Shown here in pieces: positions 21,620-30,565 of a DNA stretch of 30,565 bases. Position numbers and translations under genes: made by a program. The stretch lies in the IMG/VR virus record IMGVR_UViG_3300032325_000886, positions 1 through 30,565 of that record; one strand, written 5' to 3'. The stretch comes from a virus. Every line of letters starts with the position of its first letter. The stretch's first letter is position 1. The notes beneath the pieces are model-generated. The model searched no databases and had not been told where the DNA came from. It worked only from the letters and a program-made list of their open reading frames with translations.

Positions 21620-23785
21620 TCATTGGAGGGGTGGGGAACCAGGCGCGGGTTGAGGAGCCAATAACGCGGGATCAAGCGGCTCGATGAGTGAATCGGGCTG
21701 CGGCACCTTGAGGCTCTTGAGGCGGGCGCGCGCATACGGCGCGGTGCGTTCCTGAAGCGGAAGCGGGCGGGCGTAGAAATTGTTAATCACGCCATCGGCA
21801 ATGTTGCCGGCTTCCAAAATCTGCCGGTCGCGGGCTTGGGTGATCGAGAGGCGGATATTGAGCGAGAGGTCGCGCACATCGTCGGGCGTGAGTTCCAAGA
21901 TTTCCTGCGCGCTGCCGTTGAAATAAGTAAAAACCTGGCGCTCGTTGAGATTCGTGAATGCGACATCAACAACGGACTGCAACGACTCGTGGAGCGACGG
22001 GTAAAGCCGCAAAAGAAACATATCAAACATCTCCGCGCCGCTGTCGCGCACTTCATTGATGCCGGTAGCGGTATCCGCCGTGGGAAGGCCAGAGATTTGC
22101 TGATCCGCTCCGTTGACCACGCCGCTCTTGATTTGCATGAATTGCATGAAGAGTTCCATGAGCGCGCGCAACCCTTGGCCCTTGGGTTCCGGCAATGACA
22201 CATAGGACAGAGCTGCTTCGGCTTTCATTCCTTCCCGTAGCGTGTAGGTGCGCCCGTGGTTGAGCTTGAGCGCCGGATCGCGCTGACCCTCAAGCGTGGC
22301 CCACGGCGACCAGAAGGTAACTCTGCCCGATGCTCCTTCCAAAAAATTCTGCCTATTGAGTTGCAAGTCGATGAAATCCTGCTCTGGCTCGAAATACTCC
22401 ATCGCCCCAATGCCATACCACCGGCCATCAACTTCCATAGGGCGAATCACCGTAAATGGACGCAGGCCGCGCAGCGTGACATTGGCCGTGTAGTCGTAAA
22501 AAATGGGAGCCTTGTTGCGCCGGTCGAGAACCATCATGATTTCCTCTTGGATGCCGTCGCCATCAGCATCGTAGGTCAACCAGCATTCGGCCAACTGCAC
22601 CTTTGGATTGTTCACGCTGCCTTCGGTATCGCGCTCGCCAAAATCCGGACGAGGCTGATCCGCCGCGCTCTTGGGCATATTGGAATCGCTCACCATATTC
22701 CGCAGCAATTCCACAGCGCCTTCGATTTCCTGCCTCCGCGCATCGCCCTCGGCAAATTGCCCGCCGAACATTTGGGCGAGATCCATAACGCTTTTATCGT
22801 AGAGGTGCGCCACCATATCGGCCTCGCCAGCTTGGATGCCAGGAGCGTCGAGAGGGCAGATGAAATCCTTGTAATAGCAAATACGCGAATCCGGCCCGCT
22901 CCAAGTCACCAGGCGGCGCACGATTTCTCCGGTGGTGTAGAGAGGCTGTTGCGGGAAAATTGTCACGCCGTCGCGCTTGAGAACCATGTTTCCGGTTTCG
23001 ACCACTTGCACATCCTGAATCGGCATTCCTGCTTCGTCCTGCATGGTGACAGGCTGCTCCGCTGTTTCTGGAACAAACAAATCGGAGTCGAGAATGTAGT
23101 CGCCGTATGCGTCAAGCAATGGCTCGCCAGCTTCGTCAATCAAATAGGTAGCCGTGCGCTTGTAGATTTGGAACCGTTCTTGGTGCGTAGTCTTCAGCAC
23201 GGATTCTCCGCGCACCCACGCAAATTCCAGCGCCTGCACATGCCGTTCCTTGACCTTGCATTTTTTGGCAATATGGCGGGCATATTTTTTCACCTTGTCG
23301 GCAAGCGCGTCATCCTCCAATCCCACTCCCTCGGCGGTGAACCACTCGTCATCGTCCGGACGCCCATAGAAGAAAGTGCTGCTCTTGGCGATCATTTGCC
23401 CGCAAATCCGCTGGGAGAGCGAAGCCGTAAGGTTGGAATGCTCGAAAATCGTATCCTTCTCCACGCGGTCAGATACATGGTTGTAATACCGCGCTGTAAA
23501 TTTTTCACGCTTCCCTAAAAAACTGCCTGGCTCGCATTGAATACTGAAATCGTCGCCTGGTATCGTGCCGTGGCTGTTTACAGCCTGCCGCTTGCCCATT
23601 TGCTTTTCAATCTGGTCGAGCCGCAAAAGCGCGTGCGCCACCAAAGCCTCCTCCTGATCGCGCGTGAGCTTGTAGCCGCTTTTAAAAGGCATTCGCGGAC
23701 TGGAGTCACTGAGCCGCTTGGGAGCAGGCAAACTCTCTTCCAGCTTCTGAACTTGGAAACTATCTGCGGCGTTTGTGGTGGTCAT
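21620..23785 (-). CDS. Portal protein
   Basis: 721 residues. The central part carries the P22/podovirus-type portal signature: LTYDADGDGIQEEIMMVLDR (~405-424), then RPFTVIRPMEVDGRWYGIGA and EYFEPEQDFIDLQLNRQNFL (~448-487). An acidic ADTATGINE loop and helical C-terminal stretches follow, then a Pro-rich tail. Portals form the dodecameric ring at the DNA-packaging vertex. The gene is on the opposite strand to all other morphogenesis genes and starts from a strong promoter only ~10 nt before its ATG, with no SD. The N-terminal ~30 residues are probably disordered. A nested + strand frame across it is a shadow. Confidence 0.88.
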   Translation of the reverse strand: MTTTNAADSFQVQKLEESLPAPKRLSDSSPRMPFKSGYKLTRDQEEALVAHALLRLDQIEKQMGKRQAVNSHGTIPGDDFSIQCEPGSFLGKREKFTARYYNHVSDRVEKDTIFEHSNLTASLSQRICGQMIAKSSTFFYGRPDDDEWFTAEGVGLEDDALADKVKKYARHIAKKCKVKERHVQALEFAWVRGESVLKTTHQERFQIYKRTATYLIDEAGEPLLDAYGDYILDSDLFVPETAEQPVTMQDEAGMPIQDVQVVETGNMVLKRDGVTIFPQQPLYTTGEIVRRLVTWSGPDSRICYYKDFICPLDAPGIQAGEADMVAHLYDKSVMDLAQMFGGQFAEGDARRQEIEGAVELLRNMVSDSNMPKSAADQPRPDFGERDTEGSVNNPKVQLAECWLTYDADGDGIQEEIMMVLDRRNKAPIFYDYTANVTLRGLRPFTVIRPMEVDGRWYGIGAMEYFEPEQDFIDLQLNRQNFLEGASGRVTFWSPWATLEGQRDPALKLNHGRTYTLREGMKAEAALSYVSLPEPKGQGLRALMELFMQFMQIKSGVVNGADQQISGLPTADTATGINEVRDSGAEMFDMFLLRLYPSLHESLQSVVDVAFTNLNERQVFTYFNGSAQEILELTPDDVRDLSLNIRLSITQARDRQILEAGNIADGVINNFYARPLPLQERTAPYARARLKSLKVPQPDSLIEPLDPALLAPQPAPGSPPLQ

Positions 23786-23802
23786 TGGACAGGGCGCTTC
23801 GC

Positions 23803-23831
23803 TCTATATCCTGACTTTTTTTAGCTGTCAA
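23803..23831 (-). promoter_or_regulatory. Strong sigma-70 promoter for the portal operon
   Basis: On the minus strand TTGACA (complement of 23826-23831) is followed by exactly 17 nt and TATAGA (complement of 23803-23808). Transcription should start near 23796, about 10 nt before the portal ATG. This is the best promoter in the window. An A-tract lies inside the spacer. Confidence 0.75.
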
Positions 23832-23852
23832 CTAAAAAAAATACTTGACAGC
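23824..23852. repeat. Inverted repeat carrying both divergent -35 boxes
   Basis: GCTGTCAA (23824-23831) and TTGACAGC (23845-23852) are perfect 8-bp inverted arms around a 13-nt A-rich centre. Each arm contains the -35 hexamer of one of the two divergent promoters. The element could be a binding site for one dimeric regulator controlling portal and scaffold/capsid together, or simply two back-to-back -35 contexts. Confidence 0.6.
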
Positions 23853-23873
23853 GGTTTGAGGTCGAGCTAATGG
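23845..23873 (+). promoter_or_regulatory. Putative divergent promoter for scaffold/capsid genes
   Basis: TTGACA (23845-23850) is followed after 17 nt by TAATGG, a weak -10. If used, the start would fall at or next to the ATG at 23881, giving an almost leaderless mRNA. The -35 context ACTTGACAGCG is shared with 14268-14278. Confidence 0.42.
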
Positions 23874-23880
23874 CTTCGCC

Positions 23881-24990
23881 ATGCCCACTAACGATCAGGC
23901 GCAAGCCGACAAATTGGACACCGCAACGGCGGACGGGAATGCCAGTGCCACAGAGGCACAGGCCACTGCGTCCGATAATCAACCCGCGACAACCGCCTAC
24001 ACCGCTCCGGCTACGGAGGGAGTGGCGGCCATGGATGATTACATGAAGAGGCTGCAGGAAGCCTTGGAACCGGCCACCGATGGTGACGCCGCAAACGACG
24101 CTGACCAGGTAGGGGATAACCCACCTGCCACCGAAGGGAACGACGCTCCACCAAACGACGCTGACCAAGACACAATCCCAGCCACGGACGAGACGCCGCC
24201 AAGCCCAACCGAGTCGGAAGAAGACAGCGTGAAGCGCCGTCAGCGAGTGACAACACACGATGACACCAACGCTTTTGCTCTCCAAATCTACCGGCAGGCA
24301 GTCAATAACGGCACGCCGATCAATTTTGACACAGCTTTTGCTCGCGCCAAAGAGGCGCTTGGGATTTCTGACGCTCCTGTTGACAGCGAAAAGCAAACAG
24401 AAAATGTCAAGCCCATATTAGCACCTCAAGAGATTGAATCTAAAATTGAGCAGTTAAGAGCCGAACGGAAGGAAGCTGCCGCCAATATAGATACGGTCAA
24501 GCAAAACGAGCTTACCGAGGAAATCGAGGCATTGCGCGACCAATTAAAAGACGCCCGCGAGGCCGTCATTAGTGGTGAGCAGCAATTCCAAAAGCAGGTT
24601 TCTGAAAGCTACGCTAAGACCGATTCAATCTATCCGGCCGCTACTGATCCGAAGCACCCAATCCACGCCGAAGTCGAGCGTATCTGGTCTGCCATGCAGA
24701 GCCAAGAAAACCCGCTTATTTCGGATGCGGACGCTCCGTTCAAGATTTATCAAATGGCCGCAAATGCCCTTGGTATCGCTCCGTCCTCTTCATCCAGCAA
24801 ATCATCTCCGGCCCCCACTCCACGCCCGCAAGCCGTGCAGCAAAGTGCAGCGGTTCGTCGCACAAACCAGCAGTCGCCCGTCGCTTCCGGCGGCGACCGC
24901 ACAATCACACCGACGACCGCCTCATCTCTGCCAAACGGCCTTCCGCGCTCTACTTTTGAATACGATCAAATGATTCACAGTCTTCAATAG
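23881..24990 (+). CDS. Scaffold-like capsid assembly protein
   Basis: 369 residues. The N-terminal ~130 residues are acidic, Ala/Thr/Asp/Pro-rich and low complexity. Then come a folded-looking part (THDDTNAFALQIYRQAVNNG), a coiled coil (~180-238, EIESKIEQLRAERKEA and LTEEIEALRDQLKDAREA), and a conserved C-terminal domain (~240-300) with DPKHPIHAEVERIW and DAPFKIYQMAANALGI. A Ser/Pro-rich basic tail follows. Position directly before the major capsid gene plus an acidic coiled-coil layout fits a phage scaffolding protein. Its C-terminal domain recurs in the secreted protein at 13637-14203. The start ATG has no SD and is close to its putative promoter. Confidence 0.7.
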   Translation: MPTNDQAQADKLDTATADGNASATEAQATASDNQPATTAYTAPATEGVAAMDDYMKRLQEALEPATDGDAANDADQVGDNPPATEGNDAPPNDADQDTIPATDETPPSPTESEEDSVKRRQRVTTHDDTNAFALQIYRQAVNNGTPINFDTAFARAKEALGISDAPVDSEKQTENVKPILAPQEIESKIEQLRAERKEAAANIDTVKQNELTEEIEALRDQLKDAREAVISGEQQFQKQVSESYAKTDSIYPAATDPKHPIHAEVERIWSAMQSQENPLISDADAPFKIYQMAANALGIAPSSSSSKSSPAPTPRPQAVQQSAAVRRTNQQSPVASGGDRTITPTTASSLPNGLPRSTFEYDQMIHSLQ

Positions 24991-25021
24991 ACAGTAGATT
25001 CTCGTTTTCAGAGTTGGAGTT

Positions 25022-25041
25022 CGCCAGCAATGTAGCTGGCG
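25022..25041 (+). promoter_or_regulatory. Stem-loop in the leader of the capsid gene
   Basis: CGCCAGC and GCTGGCG form a perfect 7-bp stem with loop AATGTA, 43 nt before the capsid ATG. There is no T-run after it, so it is not a terminator. It may stabilise the 5' end of a processed capsid mRNA or set translation level. The 93-nt gap around it holds no gene and no clear SD. Confidence 0.45.
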
Positions 25042-25083
25042 GCGTTAAGCAGCCATAAGCGGTCACAACAAAAACCGAAAATT

Positions 25084-26580
25084 ATGGCATACGACATCTC
25101 AGCGCCCGTCACGGGCACAAAACTCGCCACGATGGCTCCGGACGCAGTCCGGCGGCTGTGGCAATCCGGCATCGACTTGTTCGAGCAAAGCGAAGACTTC
25201 TTCGCACCTATGGAGGGAGGCCCCAACTCGATCATTTTCGAGAAGACCGACCTCTCCAAAGGCCGTGGTCAAAAAATCACCTTCACCGTTGGCAGCGGAT
25301 TCTACGACGAACCGCACATCGGCGAGCAGATTTTCGAGACCCAAGACGACTACGAGGAATTCCTCATCAATACTCACGACCTTGTTGTCGATTGGGTGCG
25401 TCACGGCGTTCGCGTCTCAGAGCGCACCGAAGAACTCATGGGAATGCGCAACGAAATCCAGACCGGCTTTAACACCCAGCAGGGTGCATGGGCCGGACGC
25501 TTGAAGAGCGAACAGCTTTTCATGATGTTCCGCGAGTCCCTGCCTTCCGACAACATCCTCTACGCAGGCGGGAAAACAGTCAACACGCTCACCAGCGCTG
25601 ATACGCTGGACTGGGATGAGATCATCGGCTTGGGAGCTATCCTGAAAACCAAAGGTGGCGAACCCGCTCAAGTTGGTGCGCTCAAGAACGGACAACCCGT
25701 GTTCCGTAACACCGTAATCGCCACAAGCGATGCGTTGTTCAGCCTGGACATGGACCCCACCTACAAGCAAATCCTGCGCGACACGAAAGTGGAGCAATAC
25801 GCGAAGATGCTCTTTGAAGGTGGATACTCCGCTCCCAAAGGACACATCATCACGGAATACACTCCTATCGACCACGACGGCGAAGGTGCGATCGGAAGCC
25901 CGCTTAACCCGCAAGCCCGTTTGGGAACAGCCATCGCCCCAGGCACAGCCCCATTTGCTGTGACCGGCGGAGGCAATTCGACCAGCGCGGCGAAGACCAA
26001 AAAGAAATACTTCAAGTATTTCGAGAACTTCCAATACAAGTTCATCGGGAATCTTGATGCGACAGCCGGTGGAGCTACCACAGTGGGTCAAGACGCCAAC
26101 ACGCACTACCTGCTCATCATCAATCCGGCTAACGCCGCGACCGATCCAGGTAAAATCGGAATGTATGCCTACACCACTGGCAACAACGGCAACCAAATCA
26201 CCATTACCAAGCGCCTCGGTGCAGCCGCCTCCGGCGACCGCGTGACCACGCTTGGCAATGTGGTATGGAACACCGGAGCATGGCTGAACAGGCACACCGA
26301 CACGCATCCCGCAGGATCGCTTGTGGTGCAATGCAACGCTAATGGCGTGCCACTTGGCCACAGCTTCATGCTTGGCAAACGCGCCGCTTACCGTGGATAC
26401 GGCAAGCATCGCAACCAGCGTGTGCAGGATGACAAAGAGGGCGGCTTCCTCATGGAGCGATACATCGTCTCCGTGTTCGGCCAATCTCTCCGCAAGGACC
26501 GCCTTGGCCGCGTGCCAAGCGCCGTGCGCCTCACCCACGCCATCTCGATCCCAGGCGTGAGCCTGCCGACGATTAGCTGA
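25084..26580 (+). CDS. Major capsid protein (N4-gp56-like family)
   Basis: 498 residues. The N-terminal third matches the layout of N4-gp56-type major capsid proteins. After PDAVRRLWQSGIDLFEQSED there is an SIIFEKTDLSKGRGQKITFT segment (~50-69; family signature 'I-x-x-K-T-D-L-x-K-x-x-G-x-x-I-T-F'), then HIGEQIFETQDDYEEFLI and THDLVVDWVRHGVRVSERTE. The C-terminal end has YRGYGKHRNQRVQDDKEGG, then RYIVSVFGQSLRK and VRLTHAIS, like the HK97-fold C-terminal domain of this family. An inserted Gly/Thr-rich region (~285-310) may be a surface loop. It follows the scaffold-like gene by 93 nt and is followed by a GC-rich hairpin. No SD before ATG 25084. Confidence 0.85.
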   Translation: MAYDISAPVTGTKLATMAPDAVRRLWQSGIDLFEQSEDFFAPMEGGPNSIIFEKTDLSKGRGQKITFTVGSGFYDEPHIGEQIFETQDDYEEFLINTHDLVVDWVRHGVRVSERTEELMGMRNEIQTGFNTQQGAWAGRLKSEQLFMMFRESLPSDNILYAGGKTVNTLTSADTLDWDEIIGLGAILKTKGGEPAQVGALKNGQPVFRNTVIATSDALFSLDMDPTYKQILRDTKVEQYAKMLFEGGYSAPKGHIITEYTPIDHDGEGAIGSPLNPQARLGTAIAPGTAPFAVTGGGNSTSAAKTKKKYFKYFENFQYKFIGNLDATAGGATTVGQDANTHYLLIINPANAATDPGKIGMYAYTTGNNGNQITITKRLGAAASGDRVTTLGNVVWNTGAWLNRHTDTHPAGSLVVQCNANGVPLGHSFMLGKRAAYRGYGKHRNQRVQDDKEGGFLMERYIVSVFGQSLRKDRLGRVPSAVRLTHAISIPGVSLPTIS

Positions 26581-26596
26581 ACAACTTAGGGACGAT

Positions 26597-26624
26597 CCCC
26601 GGAGGGCCTGCGCCTCCGGGGTTT
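26597..26624 (+). terminator. GC-rich hairpin after the capsid gene (partial terminator)
   Basis: CCCCGGAGG (26597-26605) and CCTCCGGGG (26613-26621) form a perfect 9-bp stem with a 7-nt loop, followed by only TTT. It starts 16 nt after the capsid stop. The stem is strong but the U-tract is short, so partial termination or mRNA 3'-end protection that raises capsid over downstream genes is likely. Confidence 0.65.
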
Positions 26625-26639
26625 CCCCAACACTTAATC

Positions 26640-26948
26640 ATGCCTGCATACATTATTGCCCTAAATATCAAGAGCCGTTACCGGAGGCCCGATGTTGGCG
26701 CGTTCCAATGGATGGATGCCTACAATCGCCATGTCTGGAAACAAATAGTGGCAGAAGATGCCGGCACGCTCGCCCGCATCACCAACGAGGCTTTGGCATT
26801 TATGAGAGCGTGGGATCAAATGGATATGCACATCGAGGTCATCGCCGTGGACGCTCCCTGCCATTTCCCTGAATCTTTGGAATTGGCCAGCGAGGCTGAT
26901 TCGCCCGTTAGAAAAAAACGCAAACTTCTCCCCACCCTGCCCGACTGA
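26640..26948 (+). CDS. Small hypothetical protein between capsid and connector genes
   Basis: 102 residues: MPAYIIALNIKSRYRRPDVG, then AFQWMDAYNRHVWKQIVAED and a charged, partly helical remainder ending RKKRKLLPTLPD. There is no signal peptide or membrane segment. It starts 15 nt after the hairpin and overlaps the next gene by one base (TGATG). No family is recognised. The position suggests a minor head or head-completion role. Confidence 0.6.
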   Translation: MPAYIIALNIKSRYRRPDVGAFQWMDAYNRHVWKQIVAEDAGTLARITNEALAFMRAWDQMDMHIEVIAVDAPCHFPESLELASEADSPVRKKRKLLPTLPD

Positions 26949-27673
26949 TGCTTACTCTCTCCGCACTTTACGCAGACGCCTTGGCTGTTGTGGGACTTTA
27001 CAACCCCGCCGGAGCGCCTGCGTTTATGCGAGACCGCGCGCTGGCCGACATAAACGGCGCACTGCAACTCATGCAACTCGCCGGAGAAGATTTTTACTCC
27101 CGCGAGGAACTTTCGATAACTATTCCCGCCAACACAGCTTCCGTGGCGCTGCCGTCTGCCGTGCAGCGCGTGTTAGAGCCTGTGCGAATGAACAACCGGC
27201 CGCTCATACGGCTGGAAACACGCAGCCAATTCCAGGATTTCGGCGCGCTTTATTTTGGCACTCTCACCACGCTCGATCCCGCCCCGCCGGTGGCCTATTT
27301 TATTGAAGGCACACGCACCGCAGGAAGCGATCCCGTTGCTTTGCGTTTTTATGTAGTGCCAACACCGGATGCCTCCGTTGCGCTTACTGTGCCGGTTGTG
27401 CAAGAGCCTCCATCCTATGTTGTGGCAGACCTTGCAAACACGGCCATTGTCCCGCCTGTGCCGCACAGATACCACGAGAGCATCTTGCGACCGATTGTGC
27501 GATACGGCATGGCAACATCTTCTTTTTACAGCGAGAGCGATGCCGGGCGACTGCCGGACCTACGGGCCGACTACCAACGCGCTCTCTCGCTGCTTGGCAT
27601 GGCCGCGCCCGCCGTGCCCGCTCCGCCCGCAACGGCCATTGCAGGCGGCAACACGCAAGGAGGACAACGATGA
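26948..27673 (+). CDS. Putative head-tail connector/adaptor protein 1
   Basis: 241 residues. It starts with helical LSALYADALAVVGLYN and ALADINGALQLMQLAGEDF, typical of phage connector (gp4/gp11-like) proteins that line the portal. Beta segments follow (ELSITIPANTASVALPSAV), then a HRYHESILRPIVRYGMATSS segment and a closing DLRADYQRALSLLG helix. A low-complexity Ala/Pro tail ends it. The order capsid, small ORF, then this gene is where podoviruses place adaptor genes. It overlaps its neighbours on both sides (TGATG and ATGA). Confidence 0.6.
   Translation: MLTLSALYADALAVVGLYNPAGAPAFMRDRALADINGALQLMQLAGEDFYSREELSITIPANTASVALPSAVQRVLEPVRMNNRPLIRLETRSQFQDFGALYFGTLTTLDPAPPVAYFIEGTRTAGSDPVALRFYVVPTPDASVALTVPVVQEPPSYVVADLANTAIVPPVPHRYHESILRPIVRYGMATSSFYSESDAGRLPDLRADYQRALSLLGMAAPAVPAPPATAIAGGNTQGGQR
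27657..27664 (+). promoter_or_regulatory. Canonical Shine-Dalgarno AAGGAGGA
   Basis: AAGGAGGA lies 5 nt before ATG 27670. It is one of few textbook SDs in the window (another weaker AAGGAGAA precedes ATG 30322). Confidence 0.7.
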
Positions 27674-28554
27674 ACACCCTGCAACTCGCCCGCTCCGCCG
27701 CCAGGCATCTTGGTGTTCCCGATCCCGCCGACTTGGGCGGGGACGCGCTTCTCGATGTGCTTGCCGCCTGCAACAGCGGGCTGCAGCAGTTCTATCGCGA
27801 AGCCCCGCCACTTTTGAAGCGCAGCACGATTTCCATTGTTTTTCGCGCGCCTTTGCCGGTAACGCTGAATTTTTCAGCAAAATACGATAACTATCTTGAA
27901 GATGAGCCATTTGATCTTGCTTGGTTGGGCTGCGGACTTCGGATTGCAGGACAAAGCCCCGACAACGAGATCACTGGAGAAAGCACCGTGCTTGACTCGT
28001 GGCTCGGAGACAGCCTGACCACCACTGGTTTGATTTTATTCGACAGCGTTTCAATCCCAGGCAGCATTGAACGGCTTACCTCTCCCCCTCGACTTTACTA
28101 TGGGAGCAATCGCCCCTTGGAACTCCGCCCTGAACGCGATGGCCTGATTCGCAACCGGCGCGAGCTTACACTTCTCTCTCCAGCCCAGCCTACGCATTAC
28201 GCTGTGGATAGTCTTGGAGTTGTGCTTGGCGGGCAAACCGCAAGTCTTCTGCGTATTCACCCAGCCCCAACGCAAGATTGCACTGTTCGGTTTGAAGTGG
28301 AGCTTGCGGCAATCACATTAAATGCAGGGCACATCGCTGATCCCATCGAAATTCCAATTTTGAATCACTATGCCGATGAGCTTCTTGTCCCGCTTGTAGA
28401 AGCCGCTTTGATAATTAGCCCGCTTTGGCGCAATCCCGAAACGATTCGGCTTATTGCCGACCGTGCAGCCGATGTGCTTGCGAACAAAATTCCGCAATTG
28501 GCCCATACCCATGCGCCTGCTGAATACAATGTAGGAACACCCAACGGTTTTTAA
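27670..28554 (+). CDS. Putative head-tail connector/tail-accessory protein 2
   Basis: 294 residues. The layout parallels the preceding protein: an N-terminal helix pair (LQLARSAARHLGVPDPADLG, LLDVLAACNSGLQQFYREA), a beta-rich middle (STISIVFRAPLPVTLNFSA, LRIHPAPTQDCTVRFEVEL), then NHYADELLVPLVEAALIISP and a terminal helix. This suggests a second adaptor or nozzle-type protein. The order and size fit podovirus tail-tube genes, but the family is not identified with certainty. It has a canonical SD and overlaps the upstream gene by 4 nt (ATGA). Confidence 0.58.
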   Translation: MNTLQLARSAARHLGVPDPADLGGDALLDVLAACNSGLQQFYREAPPLLKRSTISIVFRAPLPVTLNFSAKYDNYLEDEPFDLAWLGCGLRIAGQSPDNEITGESTVLDSWLGDSLTTTGLILFDSVSIPGSIERLTSPPRLYYGSNRPLELRPERDGLIRNRRELTLLSPAQPTHYAVDSLGVVLGGQTASLLRIHPAPTQDCTVRFEVELAAITLNAGHIADPIEIPILNHYADELLVPLVEAALIISPLWRNPETIRLIADRAADVLANKIPQLAHTHAPAEYNVGTPNGF

Positions 28555-28558
28555 TGCC

Positions 28559-30321
<1,763 letters not shown>

Positions 30322-30325
<4 letters not shown>

Positions 30326-30528
30326 AAAATTTGACACTAATAAACAACGAATGGAAACAACCAGCTTTTATCGCGGCTAACCCAGAAGACGCTGCTGCTG
30401 CACAAGCTATCTACGACCAGCACAAGATCGAAGGAGCAGACCTGATTGCGGTCGATATATCGCTTCCGTCAGGCTCAGGAATAATCAACTGCCGAGTCAA
30501 CGGTGAACATCAACAAATTCGCTTTTAA
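30322..30528 (+). CDS. Small fibre-associated protein (putative chaperone/accessory)
   Basis: 68 residues: MKNLTLINNEWKQPAFIAAN, then PEDAAAAQAIYDQHKIEGAD and a beta-like LIAVDISLPSGSGIINCRVN end. It overlaps the fibre stop as ATGA and has AAGGAGAA upstream. Small ORFs right after fibre genes are often fibre assembly helpers. This is only positional. No family is recognised. Confidence 0.6.
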
Positions 30529-30565
30529 TGGATACACGATTTAACGGAACAACAGTAGAAACCAA
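30528..30565 (+). CDS. Start of the next gene, cut by the window edge
   Basis: The upstream stop TAA shares its last base with ATG 30528 (TAATG). Twelve codons are visible (MDTRFNGTTVET) and remain open to the window edge. The coupled junction matches the style of the preceding genes, but nothing can be said about function. Confidence 0.45.
   Translation, partial: MDTRFNGTTVET

Noticed and set aside
22256-23518. 420-codon frame antisense to the portal gene
   Set aside because: The portal signature is on the other strand and this product shows no motif. It is a shadow frame.
24380-24408. TTGACAGCGAAAA inside the scaffold gene, resembling the 14270 promoter
   Set aside because: No acceptable -10 follows at 16-18 nt and it is within a coding frame. 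Probably coincidence.
25417-26538. 373-codon frame antisense to the capsid gene
   Set aside because: Same reasoning: the capsid family match lies on the + strand.

Overview
The window is a segment of a tailed bacteriophage genome (Caudoviricetes) or of a prophage/metagenomic phage contig. The evidence is a portal protein, a scaffold-like protein, an N4-gp56-type major capsid protein, two connector/tail-accessory proteins, a collagen-like tail fibre and one giant multi-domain injected-type 'polyvalent' protein. No chromosomal housekeeping gene, integrase, terminase or DNA polymerase is present, and both ends are cut inside genes. No tape-measure, tube or sheath gene is visible and the connector genes sit directly after the capsid, so a short-tailed (podovirus-like) virion is the best guess. 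This is an inference. The host cannot be named. Base composition is moderate, most starts lack a Shine-Dalgarno sequence, and the clearest promoter is of ordinary sigma-70 type.

Layout. (1) 1-13629 (+): one open frame of at least 4542 codons, running in from the left edge. In order it carries a DdrB/ParB-like domain, a P-loop kinase-like domain, a DarB-type N6-adenine methyltransferase, an SNF2-like helicase, a sigma-70-like factor, a second HTH and a long C-terminal region typical of large polyvalent proteins. Several of its low-complexity linkers also carry protein-like ORFs in frame +2. (2) 13637-14203 (-): a secreted small protein whose C-terminal half is a close copy of the C-terminal domain of the scaffold-like protein. 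(3) 14309-21155 (+): a tightly packed cassette with a DUF3431-like protein, a Thr-repeat protein, a Ser-repeat protein, a GT-B glycosyltransferase, two probable virion proteins and a GT-A-like glycosyltransferase. Most junctions are ATGA overlaps. I read this as a virion decoration/glycosylation module. (4) 23785-21247 (-): an inverted operon of portal, a CAT-anticodon tRNA and a 92-residue protein. (5) 23881-30565 (+): scaffold-like protein, major capsid, a GC-rich hairpin, a small ORF, two connector-like proteins, the collagen-like fibre, a small fibre-associated protein and the start of another gene.

How it may work together. Portal and scaffold/capsid are driven from a shared divergent promoter region at 23803-23873, with the -35 hexamers inside an inverted repeat. 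The giant protein has the domain set expected of a protein that enters the cell with the DNA: restriction evasion by methylation, chromatin or DNA remodelling, and perhaps redirection of host RNA polymerase through its built-in sigma factor. The Ser/Thr repeat proteins next to glycosyltransferases suggest a dedicated O-glycosylated virion surface.

The points most worth a second look are the sigma factor fused into the polyvalent protein, the Ser/Thr-repeat plus glycosyltransferase cassette, the nested ORFs in the giant gene's linkers, the exported copy of the scaffold domain, and the tRNA whose CCA end lies 2 nt before the next start codon.
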